Assembly: GCA_019683805.1 (NCBI GenBank)
Contig: JADGHQ010000024.1
Coordinates: 1 to 33,129, forward strand
Direction: 5' to 3'
From: Thermoleophilaceae bacterium
GTDB lineage: Bacteria; Actinomycetota; Thermoleophilia; Solirubrobacterales; Thermoleophilaceae
Length of the DNA: 33,129 nucleotides
Under the pieces are notes generated by a model, which worked only from the letters and a program-made list of their open reading frames with translations, made no database searches and was not told the DNA's origin. Every line of letters starts with the position of its first letter. Positions within the stretch are counted from its first letter, which is position 1. This document shows positions 15,678 to 24,662 of the stretch, one piece after another. The position numbers were made by a program, and so were the translations under genes.

Positions 15678-15684
15678 CACGTAC

Positions 15685-17019
15685 ATGACCGGGAGGCTCC
15701 CGCCGGGCCCGCGGACGCCGGCCGTGCTGCAGACGGCCCGCTTCATGGCGCGGCCGATCGGCACGCTCGACCGGCTCTACGAGCGCTACGGACCCGTGTT
15801 CACGCTGACGCTCTGGCCGCTCGAGCCGATGGTCGTGCTCGCCGACCCCGACGCCGTGCGCGAGGTGTGGTCGCGCGACCGCCTCAACCTCCTGCCGAAG
15901 GTCAGGAACGTGGTGCTCGAGCCGCTGCTCGGGCCGCGCTCGCTGCTGCTGCAGGAGGGGGAGGAGCACCTGCGCCGGCGCAAGCTGCTGCTGCCTCCCT
16001 TCCACGGAGAGCGCATGCGCGCCTACCGCGCCACGATGCGCGAGGCCGCCGAGCGCGACATGGAGCGCTGGCCGGTCGGCCGGCCGTTCCCGCTGCTCGA
16101 GCGCACCCAGGCGATCACGCTCGAGGTGATCCTGCGCGCGGTGTTCGGCACGACGCCCGGCCCGCGCGAGGAGGAGCTGCGCGTGCTGCTGCGCGACATC
16201 CTGAACTGGTCGGCCGGCCTTCGCGCGAACGTGATGCTCGCGCTCGCGCAGCGGCGCGAGCTCCTGCTGCGCACCCCGCTCGGCCGGCTCGTGGCGCGCG
16301 CCGACCGGCTGCTGCACGCGGAGATCGCCGAGCGGCGCGCGGCAAGCGACCTCGAGGACCGCAGCGACATCCTCTCGCTGCTCGTGATGGCGCGCGACGA
16401 GGACGGCGAGCCGCTCTCCGAGGCCGAGCTGCGCGACCAGCTCATGACCCTGCTCGCCGCCGGGCACGAGACGACGGCCACCGGGCTCGCCTGGGCCTTC
16501 GACGCGCTCTTCCGCAACCCGCGCGTGCTCGAGCGTCTCCGCGAGGAGCTCGCCTCGGGCGACGAGGAGTACCTCGGCGCGGTCGTGCAGGAGGCGCTGC
16601 GCGTCCGCCCGGTGGTGCCCGAGGTGGGGCGCTTGGTGGGCGAGCCCGTCGAGGTCTGCGGCCACCGGCTCGAGGCCGGCACTCCGGTGCTTGCGTCGGT
16701 CCAGCTCATCCACCGGCGAGCCGACATCTACCCCGACCCGCTCGCGTTCAGGCCGGAGCGCTTCCTCGAGGACAAGCCGGGCACCTACACGTGGATCCCG
16801 TTCGGCGGCGGGACGCGCCGCTGCATCGGCGCCGCGTTCGCCGAGCTCGAGATGAGGGAGGTGATCCGCGCGATCGTCGAGCGGGCGGACCTGCGGCCTG
16901 CGACCGACCGGCCCGAGCCGCCCGCCCGCCGCGCGGTCACGCTGGCGCCCGCGAACGGCACCCCCGTGATCGTCGCCGCGCCCGTCCGCTCGCGCGCGGC
17001 GGCGGCCGGGGCCGCCTGA
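15685..17019 (+). CDS. cytochrome P450
   Basis: Heme-thiolate monooxygenase of 444 aa, soluble (no N-terminal anchor). All core motifs are present: Pro-rich start (RLPPGPRTP), C-helix region with RRRKLLLPPFHGERM, I-helix AGHETT (259-264) with the acid/Thr pair for O2 activation, ExxR in the K helix (Glu303/Arg306), PERF (357-360) and the heme loop FGGGTRRCIG with Cys380 as ligand. The fold class resembles bacterial CYP102/CYP4-like or fatty-acid/terpene P450s more than CYP107, but substrate is unknown. No ferredoxin or reductase gene lies next to it, so redox partners come from elsewhere. It converges on purU with only 26 bases between stops. Confidence 0.95.
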   Translation: MTGRLPPGPRTPAVLQTARFMARPIGTLDRLYERYGPVFTLTLWPLEPMVVLADPDAVREVWSRDRLNLLPKVRNVVLEPLLGPRSLLLQEGEEHLRRRKLLLPPFHGERMRAYRATMREAAERDMERWPVGRPFPLLERTQAITLEVILRAVFGTTPGPREEELRVLLRDILNWSAGLRANVMLALAQRRELLLRTPLGRLVARADRLLHAEIAERRAASDLEDRSDILSLLVMARDEDGEPLSEAELRDQLMTLLAAGHETTATGLAWAFDALFRNPRVLERLREELASGDEEYLGAVVQEALRVRPVVPEVGRLVGEPVEVCGHRLEAGTPVLASVQLIHRRADIYPDPLAFRPERFLEDKPGTYTWIPFGGGTRRCIGAAFAELEMREVIRAIVERADLRPATDRPEPPARRAVTLAPANGTPVIVAAPVRSRAAAAGAA

Positions 17020-17045
17020 GGCGCCCGCGGCGCGCCGGCCCCGGG

Positions 17046-17906
<861 letters not shown>

Positions 17907-17915
17907 TCAGGGCAA

Positions 17916-17921
17916 ACCTTA
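17916..17921 (-). promoter_or_regulatory. candidate -10 box for purU
   Basis: On the minus strand TAAGGT, 9 bases before ATG 17906. The same hexamer precedes the GNAT gene start at 25826. Confidence 0.4.
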
Positions 17922-18030
17922 GTTTCCAGACGTACCGGTCTCCGGCGCCGACGGCCGCGCACGCCGAGCCGGGAAGACGGGGACGCCCGCGACACGAGCC
18001 GCACGCGGCTTTCGAGCGCGCGCCGAAAAG

Positions 18031-18036
18031 TATCCT
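18031..18036 (+). promoter_or_regulatory. candidate -10 box for leaderless MoxR gene
   Basis: TATCCT followed by 8 bases and ATG at 18045; no SD. The sequence after it (TTGGCCG) matches that after the EVE-gene box at 12577. Confidence 0.45.
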
Positions 18037-18044
18037 TGGCCGGC

Positions 18045-18944
18045 ATGGCGGAAGAGCTCGCGACCATCGCCGAGGTCCGCTCGGCGCTCGCCGAGGCGGG
18101 CTACCTCGCGGACGAGTCGGCCTCGCTCGTGTCGTTCCTCGCCGTCAGGCTGGGCAAGCCCGTGCTCGTGGAGGGCCCCGCCGGCGTCGGCAAGACCGAG
18201 CTCGCGAAGGCGCTCGCGCGCGCCACGGGCCGCAAGCTGATCCGCCTGCAGTGCTACGAGGGGCTCGACGAGGCGAAGGCCCTCTACGAGTGGAACTACC
18301 GCAAGCAGCTCCTGCGCATCCAGGTCGAGGCGAGCGAGGCCGGCTGGGAGCGCGTGCAGGAGGACATCTTCAGCGAGGACTTCCTGCTGACGCGCCCGCT
18401 GCTCGAGGCGATCGCCCACCCCGAGCCGGTCGTGCTGCTGATCGACGAGATCGACAAGACCGACCAGGAGTTCGAGGCGATGCTGCTCGAGGTCCTGTCG
18501 GACTTCCAGGTGTCGATCCCCGAGCTCGGCGTGGTCGAGGCGAAGAGCCGCCCGCTCGTGCTGCTCACCTCGAACAACTCGCGCGAGCTGACCGAGGCGC
18601 TCAAGCGCCGCTGCCTCTACCTGTGGCTCGACTACCCGGACGTGGAGCGCGAGCTCGAGATCGTGCGGCTCCACTCCCCGGAGCTGCCGGAGGAGCTCGC
18701 GCGTAAGCTCGTCGAGATCGTGCACATGGTCCGCAGCCTCGACCTCAAGAAGCCTCCCTCGATCGCCGAGTCGGTCGACTGGGCGCGCGCGCTCCTGCTG
18801 CTCGGGGCGGACGACATCGACCGCTCCGTGCTCGAGCGCACGATGAGCATCATCGTCAAGCACCGCAGCGATCTCGAGGTGGTGGCCGACCGCGTCGGAG
18901 TGAAGCTGACCGATGGCCTCGTCGGGCGGCAGCAGGCCGGCTGA
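18045..18944 (+). CDS. MoxR-family AAA+ ATPase
   Basis: A 299-aa AAA+ ATPase that acts as a chaperone-like activator, often for maturation of metalloenzymes or for cell-envelope functions. Walker A is GPAGVGKT (44-51), Walker B LLIDEID (131-137), sensor 1 TSNNSREL, and an arginine-finger region follows at LKRRCLYLWLDYP. The helix 2 insert typical of MoxR (EWNYRKQLLRIQ) is present. It overlaps the VWA gene by 32 bases, which is the classic MoxR-VWA pairing. The subgroup (CoxD-like) is suggested by its CoxE-like partner. No dehydrogenase target such as CO dehydrogenase subunits is encoded in the window. Confidence 0.93.
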   Translation: MAEELATIAEVRSALAEAGYLADESASLVSFLAVRLGKPVLVEGPAGVGKTELAKALARATGRKLIRLQCYEGLDEAKALYEWNYRKQLLRIQVEASEAGWERVQEDIFSEDFLLTRPLLEAIAHPEPVVLLIDEIDKTDQEFEAMLLEVLSDFQVSIPELGVVEAKSRPLVLLTSNNSRELTEALKRRCLYLWLDYPDVERELEIVRLHSPELPEELARKLVEIVHMVRSLDLKKPPSIAESVDWARALLLLGADDIDRSVLERTMSIIVKHRSDLEVVADRVGVKLTDGLVGRQQAG

Positions 18945-20334
18945 GGGAGCCCTCTACGGCGGCTTCCCGGAGCCTGGGCCGCCCGGCTTCGCCGCGCGCG
19001 TGCTGGAGTTCGCCGAGGAGCTCCGCCGCGAGGGCATGTCGGTCGGCACGAGCGAGCTGCTCGACGCCTTCTCGGCCCTCGAGCATGTGAGCTGGACGCG
19101 CCGCGAGGACTTCCGCGAGGCGCTCGCCGCAACGCTCGCCAAGTCGCAGGAGGACCGGCGCGTGTTCGAGCTGCTGTTCGACCGCTTCTTCTTCCGCGCG
19201 GTGGAGCGGCGGGCGGTCGAGCGCGGGCTGCGCGAGCGGCGCTTCGAGGGCGCCGGGCGGCTCGACTTCGACAGCCTCCGCGACCGCGTCCGCCAGGCGA
19301 TCCGCGCCGGCGGCGACGGCGAGCTGCAGGACCTGGCGCGGCTCGCGATCGCTGCCTTCGACCGCCAGGGCGAGGGCTCGGGCGTGATCGGCGTGGACGT
19401 GCAGCGCATCCGGCGCGCGCTCGGGCTGAAGGGCCAGCGCGAGGCCGCGCCGCTGCCCGACCCCGACTCGGTGCCGCAGGAGCGGCTCAAGCAGTTCGAG
19501 CGGCACCTGCGGCGCGAGCTCGAGCGCCGGTTGATCGAGCGCACCCGCTCGCTGCCCCCGGCGAAGCCGCTGAACGAGCTCGACCGGGCGCTGCCGACCG
19601 GCGCGATGCAAGACCTCGCGGCGGTGCACCGCGTGGTGGCGCAGCTCAAGCGCCGGCTCGCCACGCGCGGCCACGAGCAGCGCGGCCGCCGCTCCGGCGC
19701 GGCGGTGGACGTGCGCCGCACGATGCGCGCCTCGCTCGAGACGGGCGGCGTGCCACTTCGCCTCAAGCACCGGCCGCGGCGCCCGCGGAGGCCCGAGCTG
19801 TACGTGCTCTGCGACGTCTCGACGAGCGTGACGAGCGCGAGCGTGTTCTTCCTGTCCGTGCTCCACGCGCTCCACGACAACTTCCGCAAGCTGCGCTCGT
19901 TCGTGTTCGTGGAGCGGATCAGCGAGGTGACCGAGGTGTTCGAGCGCGAGCGCTCGTTCGAGGCGGTCTCGCGCGCGATCGCCGCCGACGCCGGCGTCGC
20001 GGACGTCTCCGGCTACACCGACTACGGCCGCGTCTGGCTCGAGTTCCTCGGCAAGGTGATCGACGACCTCGACCCCCGCTCGACTGTGATCGTGCTCGGC
20101 GACGCGCGCACCAACGGCCGGGAGCCGCACGCGGCCGCCTTCGCGCGGATCGCCGAGCACGCGGGCCGCATGTTCTGGATGAACCCGGAGCCGAGGCTCT
20201 ACTGGAACTACGGCGACTCCGTGATGAGCGCCTACGCGCCGTTCTGCGACGGCGTGTTCGAATGCTGGACCACGAAGCAGCTCGAGACGTTCGTGAACGC
20301 GCTGGCCGACCTGCGCGTGCCGTCTCGGGCCTGA
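18913..20334 (+). CDS. VWA-domain protein, CoxE-like, partner of MoxR
   Basis: A 473-aa cytoplasmic protein (no signal peptide or membrane helix). Residues 25-210 form a basic helical region, and the C-terminal half is a von Willebrand factor A domain with a MIDAS metal site: DVSTS at 301-305, the Thr in SGYTDYGR and the Asp in VLGDARTN. This is the layout of CoxE-like proteins, which work with a MoxR ATPase in metalloenzyme maturation, in which the MIDAS site probably grips the client. It overlaps MoxR by 32 bases and is followed 16 bases later by the cupin gene. The specific client is unknown. Confidence 0.9.
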   Translation: MASSGGSRPAEGALYGGFPEPGPPGFAARVLEFAEELRREGMSVGTSELLDAFSALEHVSWTRREDFREALAATLAKSQEDRRVFELLFDRFFFRAVERRAVERGLRERRFEGAGRLDFDSLRDRVRQAIRAGGDGELQDLARLAIAAFDRQGEGSGVIGVDVQRIRRALGLKGQREAAPLPDPDSVPQERLKQFERHLRRELERRLIERTRSLPPAKPLNELDRALPTGAMQDLAAVHRVVAQLKRRLATRGHEQRGRRSGAAVDVRRTMRASLETGGVPLRLKHRPRRPRRPELYVLCDVSTSVTSASVFFLSVLHALHDNFRKLRSFVFVERISEVTEVFERERSFEAVSRAIAADAGVADVSGYTDYGRVWLEFLGKVIDDLDPRSTVIVLGDARTNGREPHAAAFARIAEHAGRMFWMNPEPRLYWNYGDSVMSAYAPFCDGVFECWTTKQLETFVNALADLRVPSRA

Positions 20335-20350
20335 CGACGGAGGGAGGCAG

Positions 20351-20743
20351 ATGGCCGACTACACGCTCGTGAACCTGAGGGAAGTGGAGGACCTGGCGCC
20401 GCGCTTCGGCTACTCGCCGGGACTCGAGTCGCGCTTCGCGCGCGGCGCGCTCGGGCTCGAGAAGTCGGGGCTCAGCTACTTCCGGGTGGCGCCGGGCTTC
20501 CGCATCCCCTTCGGCCACCGCCACCACCAGCAGGAGGAGGTGTACCTGGTCGTGAGCGGGGGCGCGCGCATCAAGGTCGGCGAGGAGATCGTCGAGCTCC
20601 GGCCGTTCGACGCGCTGCGGGTGCCGCCCGAGGCGGAGCGCGCGTTCGAGGCCGGGCCGGACGGCGCGGAGATCGTCGCCTTCGGCGCGCCGAGCACCGA
20701 CGGCAACGACGCGGAGATGCTGCGCGACTGGTGGACGGACTGA
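20351..20743 (+). CDS. cupin-domain protein
   Basis: A 130-aa single-domain cupin. Motif 1 is clear: GHRHHQQEEVYLVVSG gives His56, His58 and Glu62/63 as metal ligands. Motif 2 (FDALRVPPEAERAF) lacks the usual final His, so metal binding may be incomplete. ATG at 20351 has a strong SD (GGAGGGAGG). It may be read with the MoxR-VWA pair, but the function is not known; a small-molecule-binding or isomerase role is possible. Confidence 0.85.
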   Translation: MADYTLVNLREVEDLAPRFGYSPGLESRFARGALGLEKSGLSYFRVAPGFRIPFGHRHHQQEEVYLVVSGGARIKVGEEIVELRPFDALRVPPEAERAFEAGPDGAEIVAFGAPSTDGNDAEMLRDWWTD

Positions 20744-20774
20744 GGCGTCCGCGCCGAGCGCCGCACGCCGGCTG

Positions 20775-20780
20775 TACACT
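20775..20780 (+). promoter_or_regulatory. candidate -10 box of the TPP-riboswitch operon
   Basis: TACACT, about 10 bases upstream of the riboswitch 5' side. A transcript starting near 20787 would begin just before the aptamer. No clear -35. Confidence 0.45.
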
Positions 20781-20789
20781 GCGGCCGAG

Positions 20790-20895
20790 ATAGCCAGGGG
20801 GGCTCGCGGGAAAGCGGGCTGAGATAGCGCACTCGACTCTGACGTCGCCCGGCGCTGACCCTTCGAACCTGTGGGGTAATGCCCGCGGAGGGAGC
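20790..20895 (+). ncRNA. TPP riboswitch (THI element)
   Basis: The thiamine pyrophosphate aptamer is recognisable by its conserved blocks in order: GGGGGCTCGC, then GCTGAGATA (pyrimidine-binding arm), a variable stem, GACCCTTCGAACCTG, then GGGTAATGCCCGCGGAGGGA (pyrophosphate arm and 3' end). It lies directly before the ABC transporter genes; the ATG at 20898 is only 4-5 bases beyond the aptamer, and its GGAGGGAG serves as the ribosome site. TPP binding would therefore close the SD and reduce translation. The exact P1 boundary is uncertain by a few bases. Confidence 0.93.
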
Positions 20896-20897
20896 AG

Positions 20898-21707
20898 ATG
20901 AAGACCGACCTCGAGGCTCCCGCGAAGGAGCCTCTTTCTTCGCAGGACACCGCGATCGCCCTGGAGGGCGTGAGCCGCAGCTACCGGTCGAGGCGGGGCC
21001 CGGTGCGGGCGCTTGCGCGCGTCGACCTGCGCGTGCGCGCGCGCGAGGCGCTGGCGCTCGTCGGCCCCTCCGGCTGCGGCAAGTCGACGCTGCTCGAGAT
21101 CGTGGCGGGGCTGCAGGAGCCCGACGAGGGAACGGTGTCGGCGCTCGGCCGCCGCGGCGCGCGCGAGCGGCTCGGCGTCTGCGCCTACATGGCGCAGCGG
21201 GACCTGCTGCTGCCCTGGCGGGACGCGCTCGGCAACGCCGCGCTCGCGCTCGAGGCGCAGGGGGTGGGGCGCCGCGAGGCGCGCCGCCGCGCCGCGCCGC
21301 TGTTCGAGCGCTTCGGGCTCGCCCGCTTCGAGCGCTCGCTGCCCGCCGAGCTGTCGGGCGGCATGCGCCAGCGGGTCGCGTTCCTGCGCACGCTGCTCGC
21401 GGGCCGCGAGGTGCTGCTGCTCGACGAGCCGTTCGCGGCGCTCGACTCGATCACGCGCGGCGAGATGCAGGAGTGGCTCGCGGACGCGCTCGCCGCGGAG
21501 GAACGCACCGCCGTGCTCGTCACGCACGACGTGGAGGAGGCGGTGTACCTCGCCGACCGGGTGGCGGTGCTCTCGCCGCGGCCGGGGAGCGTGGTGGCCG
21601 AGATCGAGGTGCCGCTCCCGCGCCCGCGCGGCCGCCGGCGCGAGGCGATGACGGACCCGGATTTCGCGCGCCTGGTGCGGCGTGCGCTGGAGGCTCTCGA
21701 GCGGTGA
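20898..21707 (+). CDS. thiZ: ABC transporter ATPase, thiamine-precursor uptake (ThiZ-like)
   Basis: Nucleotide-binding subunit of an ABC importer, 269 aa: Walker A GPSGCGKS (56-63), Q-loop Gln100, signature LSGGM (152-156), Walker B VLLLDE with catalytic Glu177, and switch His210 in VTHD. Among ABC ATPases it resembles the nitrate/sulfonate/taurine class. The substrate is inferred from the TPP riboswitch in its leader and the NMT1/THI5-like binding protein two genes on: probably hydroxymethylpyrimidine or its formylaminopyrimidine precursor. The permease GTG overlaps its stop by 4 bases. The gene symbol is by role and context. Confidence 0.9.
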   Translation: MKTDLEAPAKEPLSSQDTAIALEGVSRSYRSRRGPVRALARVDLRVRAREALALVGPSGCGKSTLLEIVAGLQEPDEGTVSALGRRGARERLGVCAYMAQRDLLLPWRDALGNAALALEAQGVGRREARRRAAPLFERFGLARFERSLPAELSGGMRQRVAFLRTLLAGREVLLLDEPFAALDSITRGEMQEWLADALAAEERTAVLVTHDVEEAVYLADRVAVLSPRPGSVVAEIEVPLPRPRGRRREAMTDPDFARLVRRALEALER

Positions 21708-22456
21708 GGCGGTACCTACTCTCCGCGCTCCTGCTCGCGGCGTTCGTCGCCCTCTGGCAGCTCGTGGCGAGCCTGCCCGGCGTGGACGACCTCACGCTCG
21801 CCTCGCCCGCCGAGACCGCGCGCGCCATCGGCCGCGACCGCTCCCTGCTTGCTTCGAACATGTGGGTGACGCTCGAGGAGGTGCTGCTCGGGCTCGCGAT
21901 CGCCGTCGCGCTCGGCGCCGGGAGCGCGATCCTGATGCACCTCTTCCGCCCGCTGCGCGAGGCGGCCTATCCGCTGCTCGTGGCCTCGCAGGCGATCCCC
22001 GTCGTGGTGCTCGCGCCGCTGTTCGTGCTGGCCTTCGACTACGGGATCGGCCCGAAGCTCGCGATCGTCGCGCTGATCTGCTTCTTCCCGGTCACCGTGA
22101 ACGTGCTCGACGGCCTGCGCTCCGTCGAGCCCGAGCTGCTCAAGCTGATGCGGAGCCTGGGGGCCTCGCGCCTCTCGACGCTCGTGCGCGTGGAGCTGCC
22201 CTCCGCCCTGCCGTTCTTCTTCAGCGGCCTGAGGGTGGCGGCTACGGTCTCGGTGATCGGCGCCGTGTTCGGCGAGTGGGCGGGCGCCGACAAGGGGCTC
22301 GGCCGGCTCGTCCTGCTCGGCAACAACCAGCTGCAGACCGCCCGCGTCTACGCGGGCGTAGTGATCCTGACCCTGATCGCGGTGGCGCTGTTCGCGCTCG
22401 TCACGCTGGCCGAGCGCGCCGCCGTGCCCTGGAGACGAGGAGGAACCGCCGGATGA
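21704..22456 (+). CDS. thiX: ABC transporter permease, thiamine-precursor uptake (ThiX-like)
   Basis: A 250-aa membrane protein with about six helices. The GTG start at 21704 overlaps the ATPase stop (GTGA); the protein starts MRRYLLSALLLAAF. The EAA-like coupling loop, which docks on the ATPase, is RSLGASRLSTLVRVELPSA near residue 150. It belongs to the BPD_transp_1 family (SsuC/TauC/ThiX type) and is expected to form a homodimer. Its stop overlaps the next ATG by 4 bases (ATGA), so the three genes form one coupled operon under the riboswitch. Confidence 0.9.
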   Translation: MRRYLLSALLLAAFVALWQLVASLPGVDDLTLASPAETARAIGRDRSLLASNMWVTLEEVLLGLAIAVALGAGSAILMHLFRPLREAAYPLLVASQAIPVVVLAPLFVLAFDYGIGPKLAIVALICFFPVTVNVLDGLRSVEPELLKLMRSLGASRLSTLVRVELPSALPFFFSGLRVAATVSVIGAVFGEWAGADKGLGRLVLLGNNQLQTARVYAGVVILTLIAVALFALVTLAERAAVPWRRGGTAG

Positions 22457-23460
22457 GGAGACGCCTGACCGCGCTCGTAGCGATCGCCCTCGTGGCGACG
22501 GCGACGGGCTGCGGCGAGAAGCAGGAGGAGCTGAAGCCCGGGACGACCGTGCCGTTCGAGCTGATGCTCGACTTCTTCCCGAACGCCGACCACGCGGGCA
22601 TCTACGCGGCGAAGGCGGCCGGCCTCTTCCGGCAGGCCGGCCTCGACCTGAAGATCCGCACGCCGTCCGATCCGGCCGCGCCGATCAGGCAGGTCGCGGC
22701 CGGGCGGGTGGACCTCGCGATCTCGTACGAGCCGGAGCTCCTGCGGGCGCGCGACCAGGGGCTGCGCGTGGTGGCCGTGGCCGCGCTCGTGCGCACGCCG
22801 CTGACGACGATCATCTCGCTGCCGAGGGCGGGGATCTCGAAGCCCTCCGACCTCGCCGGCAAGACGGTCGGCACCGCCGGGATCGACTACCAGTCCGCGT
22901 ACCTCGAGACGATCCTGCGCAAGGCCGGCGTGCCGCGCTCGCGCGTGAAGGAGCGCAACGTGGGCTTCGACCTCGTGCCCGCGCTCGCGACCGGCAAGGT
23001 GGACGCGATCCTCGGCGGCTACTGGAACTACGAGGGCGAGCAGCTCAGGCTCGCGCACCGGCGCCCGCGGATCATCAAGCTCGACCAGGCGGGCGTCCCG
23101 AGCTACGACGAGCTCGTGCTCGTGGCGAGCCAGGACGCGCTCGAGCGCCGCGGCGACGCGATCCGCGCCTTCATCGGCGCGCTGGCGCGCGGCACGCACC
23201 TGCTCGACCGCGACCCGGCTGAGGGGATCCAGGGGCTCCTGCGCGCGAACAGGGAGCTCGACCCCAGGCTGCAGCGGGCGTCGGTGAAGGTCACGCTCCC
23301 CTACCTCCTGCCCCCGCGCGGCAAGCCGTTCGGCTACATGGACCCCGAGCGCTGGCGGGCGTTCGCCGCCTGGATGCACGCGGGCGGCATCCTCCGCGAC
23401 GCGGCGAGCGCCGAGGGGGCGCTGACCGATGACTACCTGCCGGGCAAGGGGCCGAGCTAG
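22453..23460 (+). CDS. thiY: substrate-binding lipoprotein, NMT1/THI5-like (ThiY-like)
   Basis: Binding protein of the importer, 335 aa. A signal peptide (1-19) ends at a lipobox with Cys20 (ATATGC), so it is anchored to the outer face of the membrane. The mature protein has the NMT1/THI5-like fold: DFFPNADHAGIYAA (pyrimidine-binding signature), AAGRVDLAISYEPELL, LAGKTVGTAGIDYQSAY, ATGKVDAILGGYWNYEG. This family binds HMP or formylaminopyrimidine. It is translated by coupling with the permease. The hairpin at 23462-23482 follows. Confidence 0.92.
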   Translation: MRRRLTALVAIALVATATGCGEKQEELKPGTTVPFELMLDFFPNADHAGIYAAKAAGLFRQAGLDLKIRTPSDPAAPIRQVAAGRVDLAISYEPELLRARDQGLRVVAVAALVRTPLTTIISLPRAGISKPSDLAGKTVGTAGIDYQSAYLETILRKAGVPRSRVKERNVGFDLVPALATGKVDAILGGYWNYEGEQLRLAHRRPRIIKLDQAGVPSYDELVLVASQDALERRGDAIRAFIGALARGTHLLDRDPAEGIQGLLRANRELDPRLQRASVKVTLPYLLPPRGKPFGYMDPERWRAFAAWMHAGGILRDAASAEGALTDDYLPGKGPS

Positions 23461-23461
23461 G

Positions 23462-23482
23462 CCCTGCCCGGCGGGCTGCGGG
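23462..23482. terminator. weak hairpin between convergent genes
   Basis: An imperfect stem (GCCC/GGGC, with outer CCC/GGG across a small internal loop) between the thiY-like stop (23460) and the AlkA-like stop (23483). It could terminate both strands, but it is the weakest of the set. Confidence 0.3.
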
Positions 23483-24334
23483 TCAGACGTAGGCCCGCGC
23501 GAGGGCGTAGAGGCCCGCGAGCGCCTGGTAAGGCGCGTAGGGCGCGAAGAACTCGCGCACCTCCTGCTCGGTCGCGCGCCGGCCGAGGCGGGCGAGGCGG
23601 CCGACCGCCTTGGCGTAGGCGAGGTCGCCCGCGGGCAGCATGTCGTCGCGGCCCTGGCCCTGGAAGGCGAGCTTCTCGACCGTCCACGGGCCGACCTCGC
23701 GGATCGCGAGCAGCCGCCGCCAGGCGGGCTCGTGCTCGGCGAGGTCGACGCGGCCGGACGCCACCTCGCGCGCCACGCGCACCATCGCGATCGCCCGCCT
23801 CCCGGCCAGGTCGAGCGCCTCGAGCTCCGCGGGAGCGCGGCCCGCGAGCGCGGTCGGCGCCGGGGCGTCGCGCAGGCTCCCGCACTCGCTCACGCGCCCG
23901 TAGCGCCAGACGATCCGCCGCTGGATCGCCTCCGCGCGCTCGACCTCGATCAGCTGCTCGGTGATCGCCCAGATCAGCGCCTGGAAGGGATCGGCGACGC
24001 GCGTCGGCCGCAGCCACGGGCGCCGGCGGATGACCGGTCCGATCAGCGGATCCCGCCGGAAGCGTCGATGGAAGGGCCGCAGGTCGTGGTCGAGGCCGAG
24101 CGCGAAGCGCATGCGGTCGACCGCGTAGGCGGCCGCGAGCCGCGAGCGGGCCTGCGCCGTGATCCGCACCGCGCCCCCGACGGGCCGGGCGCTCACGACG
24201 GCCGGCTCGTCGCCGTGATGGATCAGCCGCACGAGCGCACGGTCCGAAGGACGCCGCCGCAGCACCCCGTCGCGGCCCGCGCGCGGCATGCGGTACGGAC
24301 CGCTGGGCCTGAGGTCGCGCTCGACGACCGCCAA
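23483..24334 (-). CDS. DNA-3-methyladenine glycosylase II-like (AlkA family)
   Basis: Base-excision repair glycosylase of the HhH-GPD superfamily, 283 aa. The helix-hairpin-helix lies near residues 206-225 (REVGPWTVEKLA) and the catalytic Asp is Asp237 in LPAGDLAY. Trp217 occupies the place where bifunctional glycosylase/lyases have Lys, so this is a monofunctional alkylbase glycosylase, as in AlkA. There is an extra N-terminal domain (1-100), as in AlkA. A TTG start at 24334 follows the stop of the upstream gene by one base, implying coupling. No Ada regulator is nearby. Confidence 0.88.
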   Translation of the reverse strand: MAVVERDLRPSGPYRMPRAGRDGVLRRRPSDRALVRLIHHGDEPAVVSARPVGGAVRITAQARSRLAAAYAVDRMRFALGLDHDLRPFHRRFRRDPLIGPVIRRRPWLRPTRVADPFQALIWAITEQLIEVERAEAIQRRIVWRYGRVSECGSLRDAPAPTALAGRAPAELEALDLAGRRAIAMVRVAREVASGRVDLAEHEPAWRRLLAIREVGPWTVEKLAFQGQGRDDMLPAGDLAYAKAVGRLARLGRRATEQEVREFFAPYAPYQALAGLYALARAYV

Positions 24335-24335
24335 C

Positions 24336-24650
24336 TCAGCGCTTGAGCAGGTGGACGTCGACGAGGAAGGAGCGCGTAGCGGCCACCTCGATCGCCCGGC
24401 CGCGGCGGCGGCGCCGGCGGCTGCCCGGCAGCGCCAGGCGGCGCGTGCCGCGCCGCAGCACGCGGGTGAGCGCGAGCGTCGCCAGGCCCGCGAGGAACCC
24501 GCCCGTCGCCGCGGCGATCGGAGCGGGAACCCCGAGCAGCATCGGCGCTGGCGAAGCCCCCGGCTCGACCGGCGTCACCTCGACTGCCTCCGCGAGCACC
24601 GGCAGGTTGCGCCCGTCGTCCCCGGCCGCGTTTTCGACCTGCTCGGACAT
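24336..24650 (-). CDS. small membrane protein, conserved hypothetical
   Basis: A 104-aa protein with an acidic N-terminus (about 35 aa), one hydrophobic segment (residues 39-64, PMLLGVPAPIAAATGGFLAGLATLAL), a strongly basic Arg-rich stretch (SRRRRRRGR) and a C-terminal beta-like ATRSFLVDVHLLKR. No family recognised. It lies 12 bases after the GNAT gene stop and 1 base before the glycosylase start, so the three genes form one transcript. Confidence 0.7.
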   Translation of the reverse strand: MSEQVENAAGDDGRNLPVLAEAVEVTPVEPGASPAPMLLGVPAPIAAATGGFLAGLATLALTRVLRRGTRRLALPGSRRRRRRGRAIEVAATRSFLVDVHLLKR

Positions 24651-24662
24651 GGGGAGCGGATG

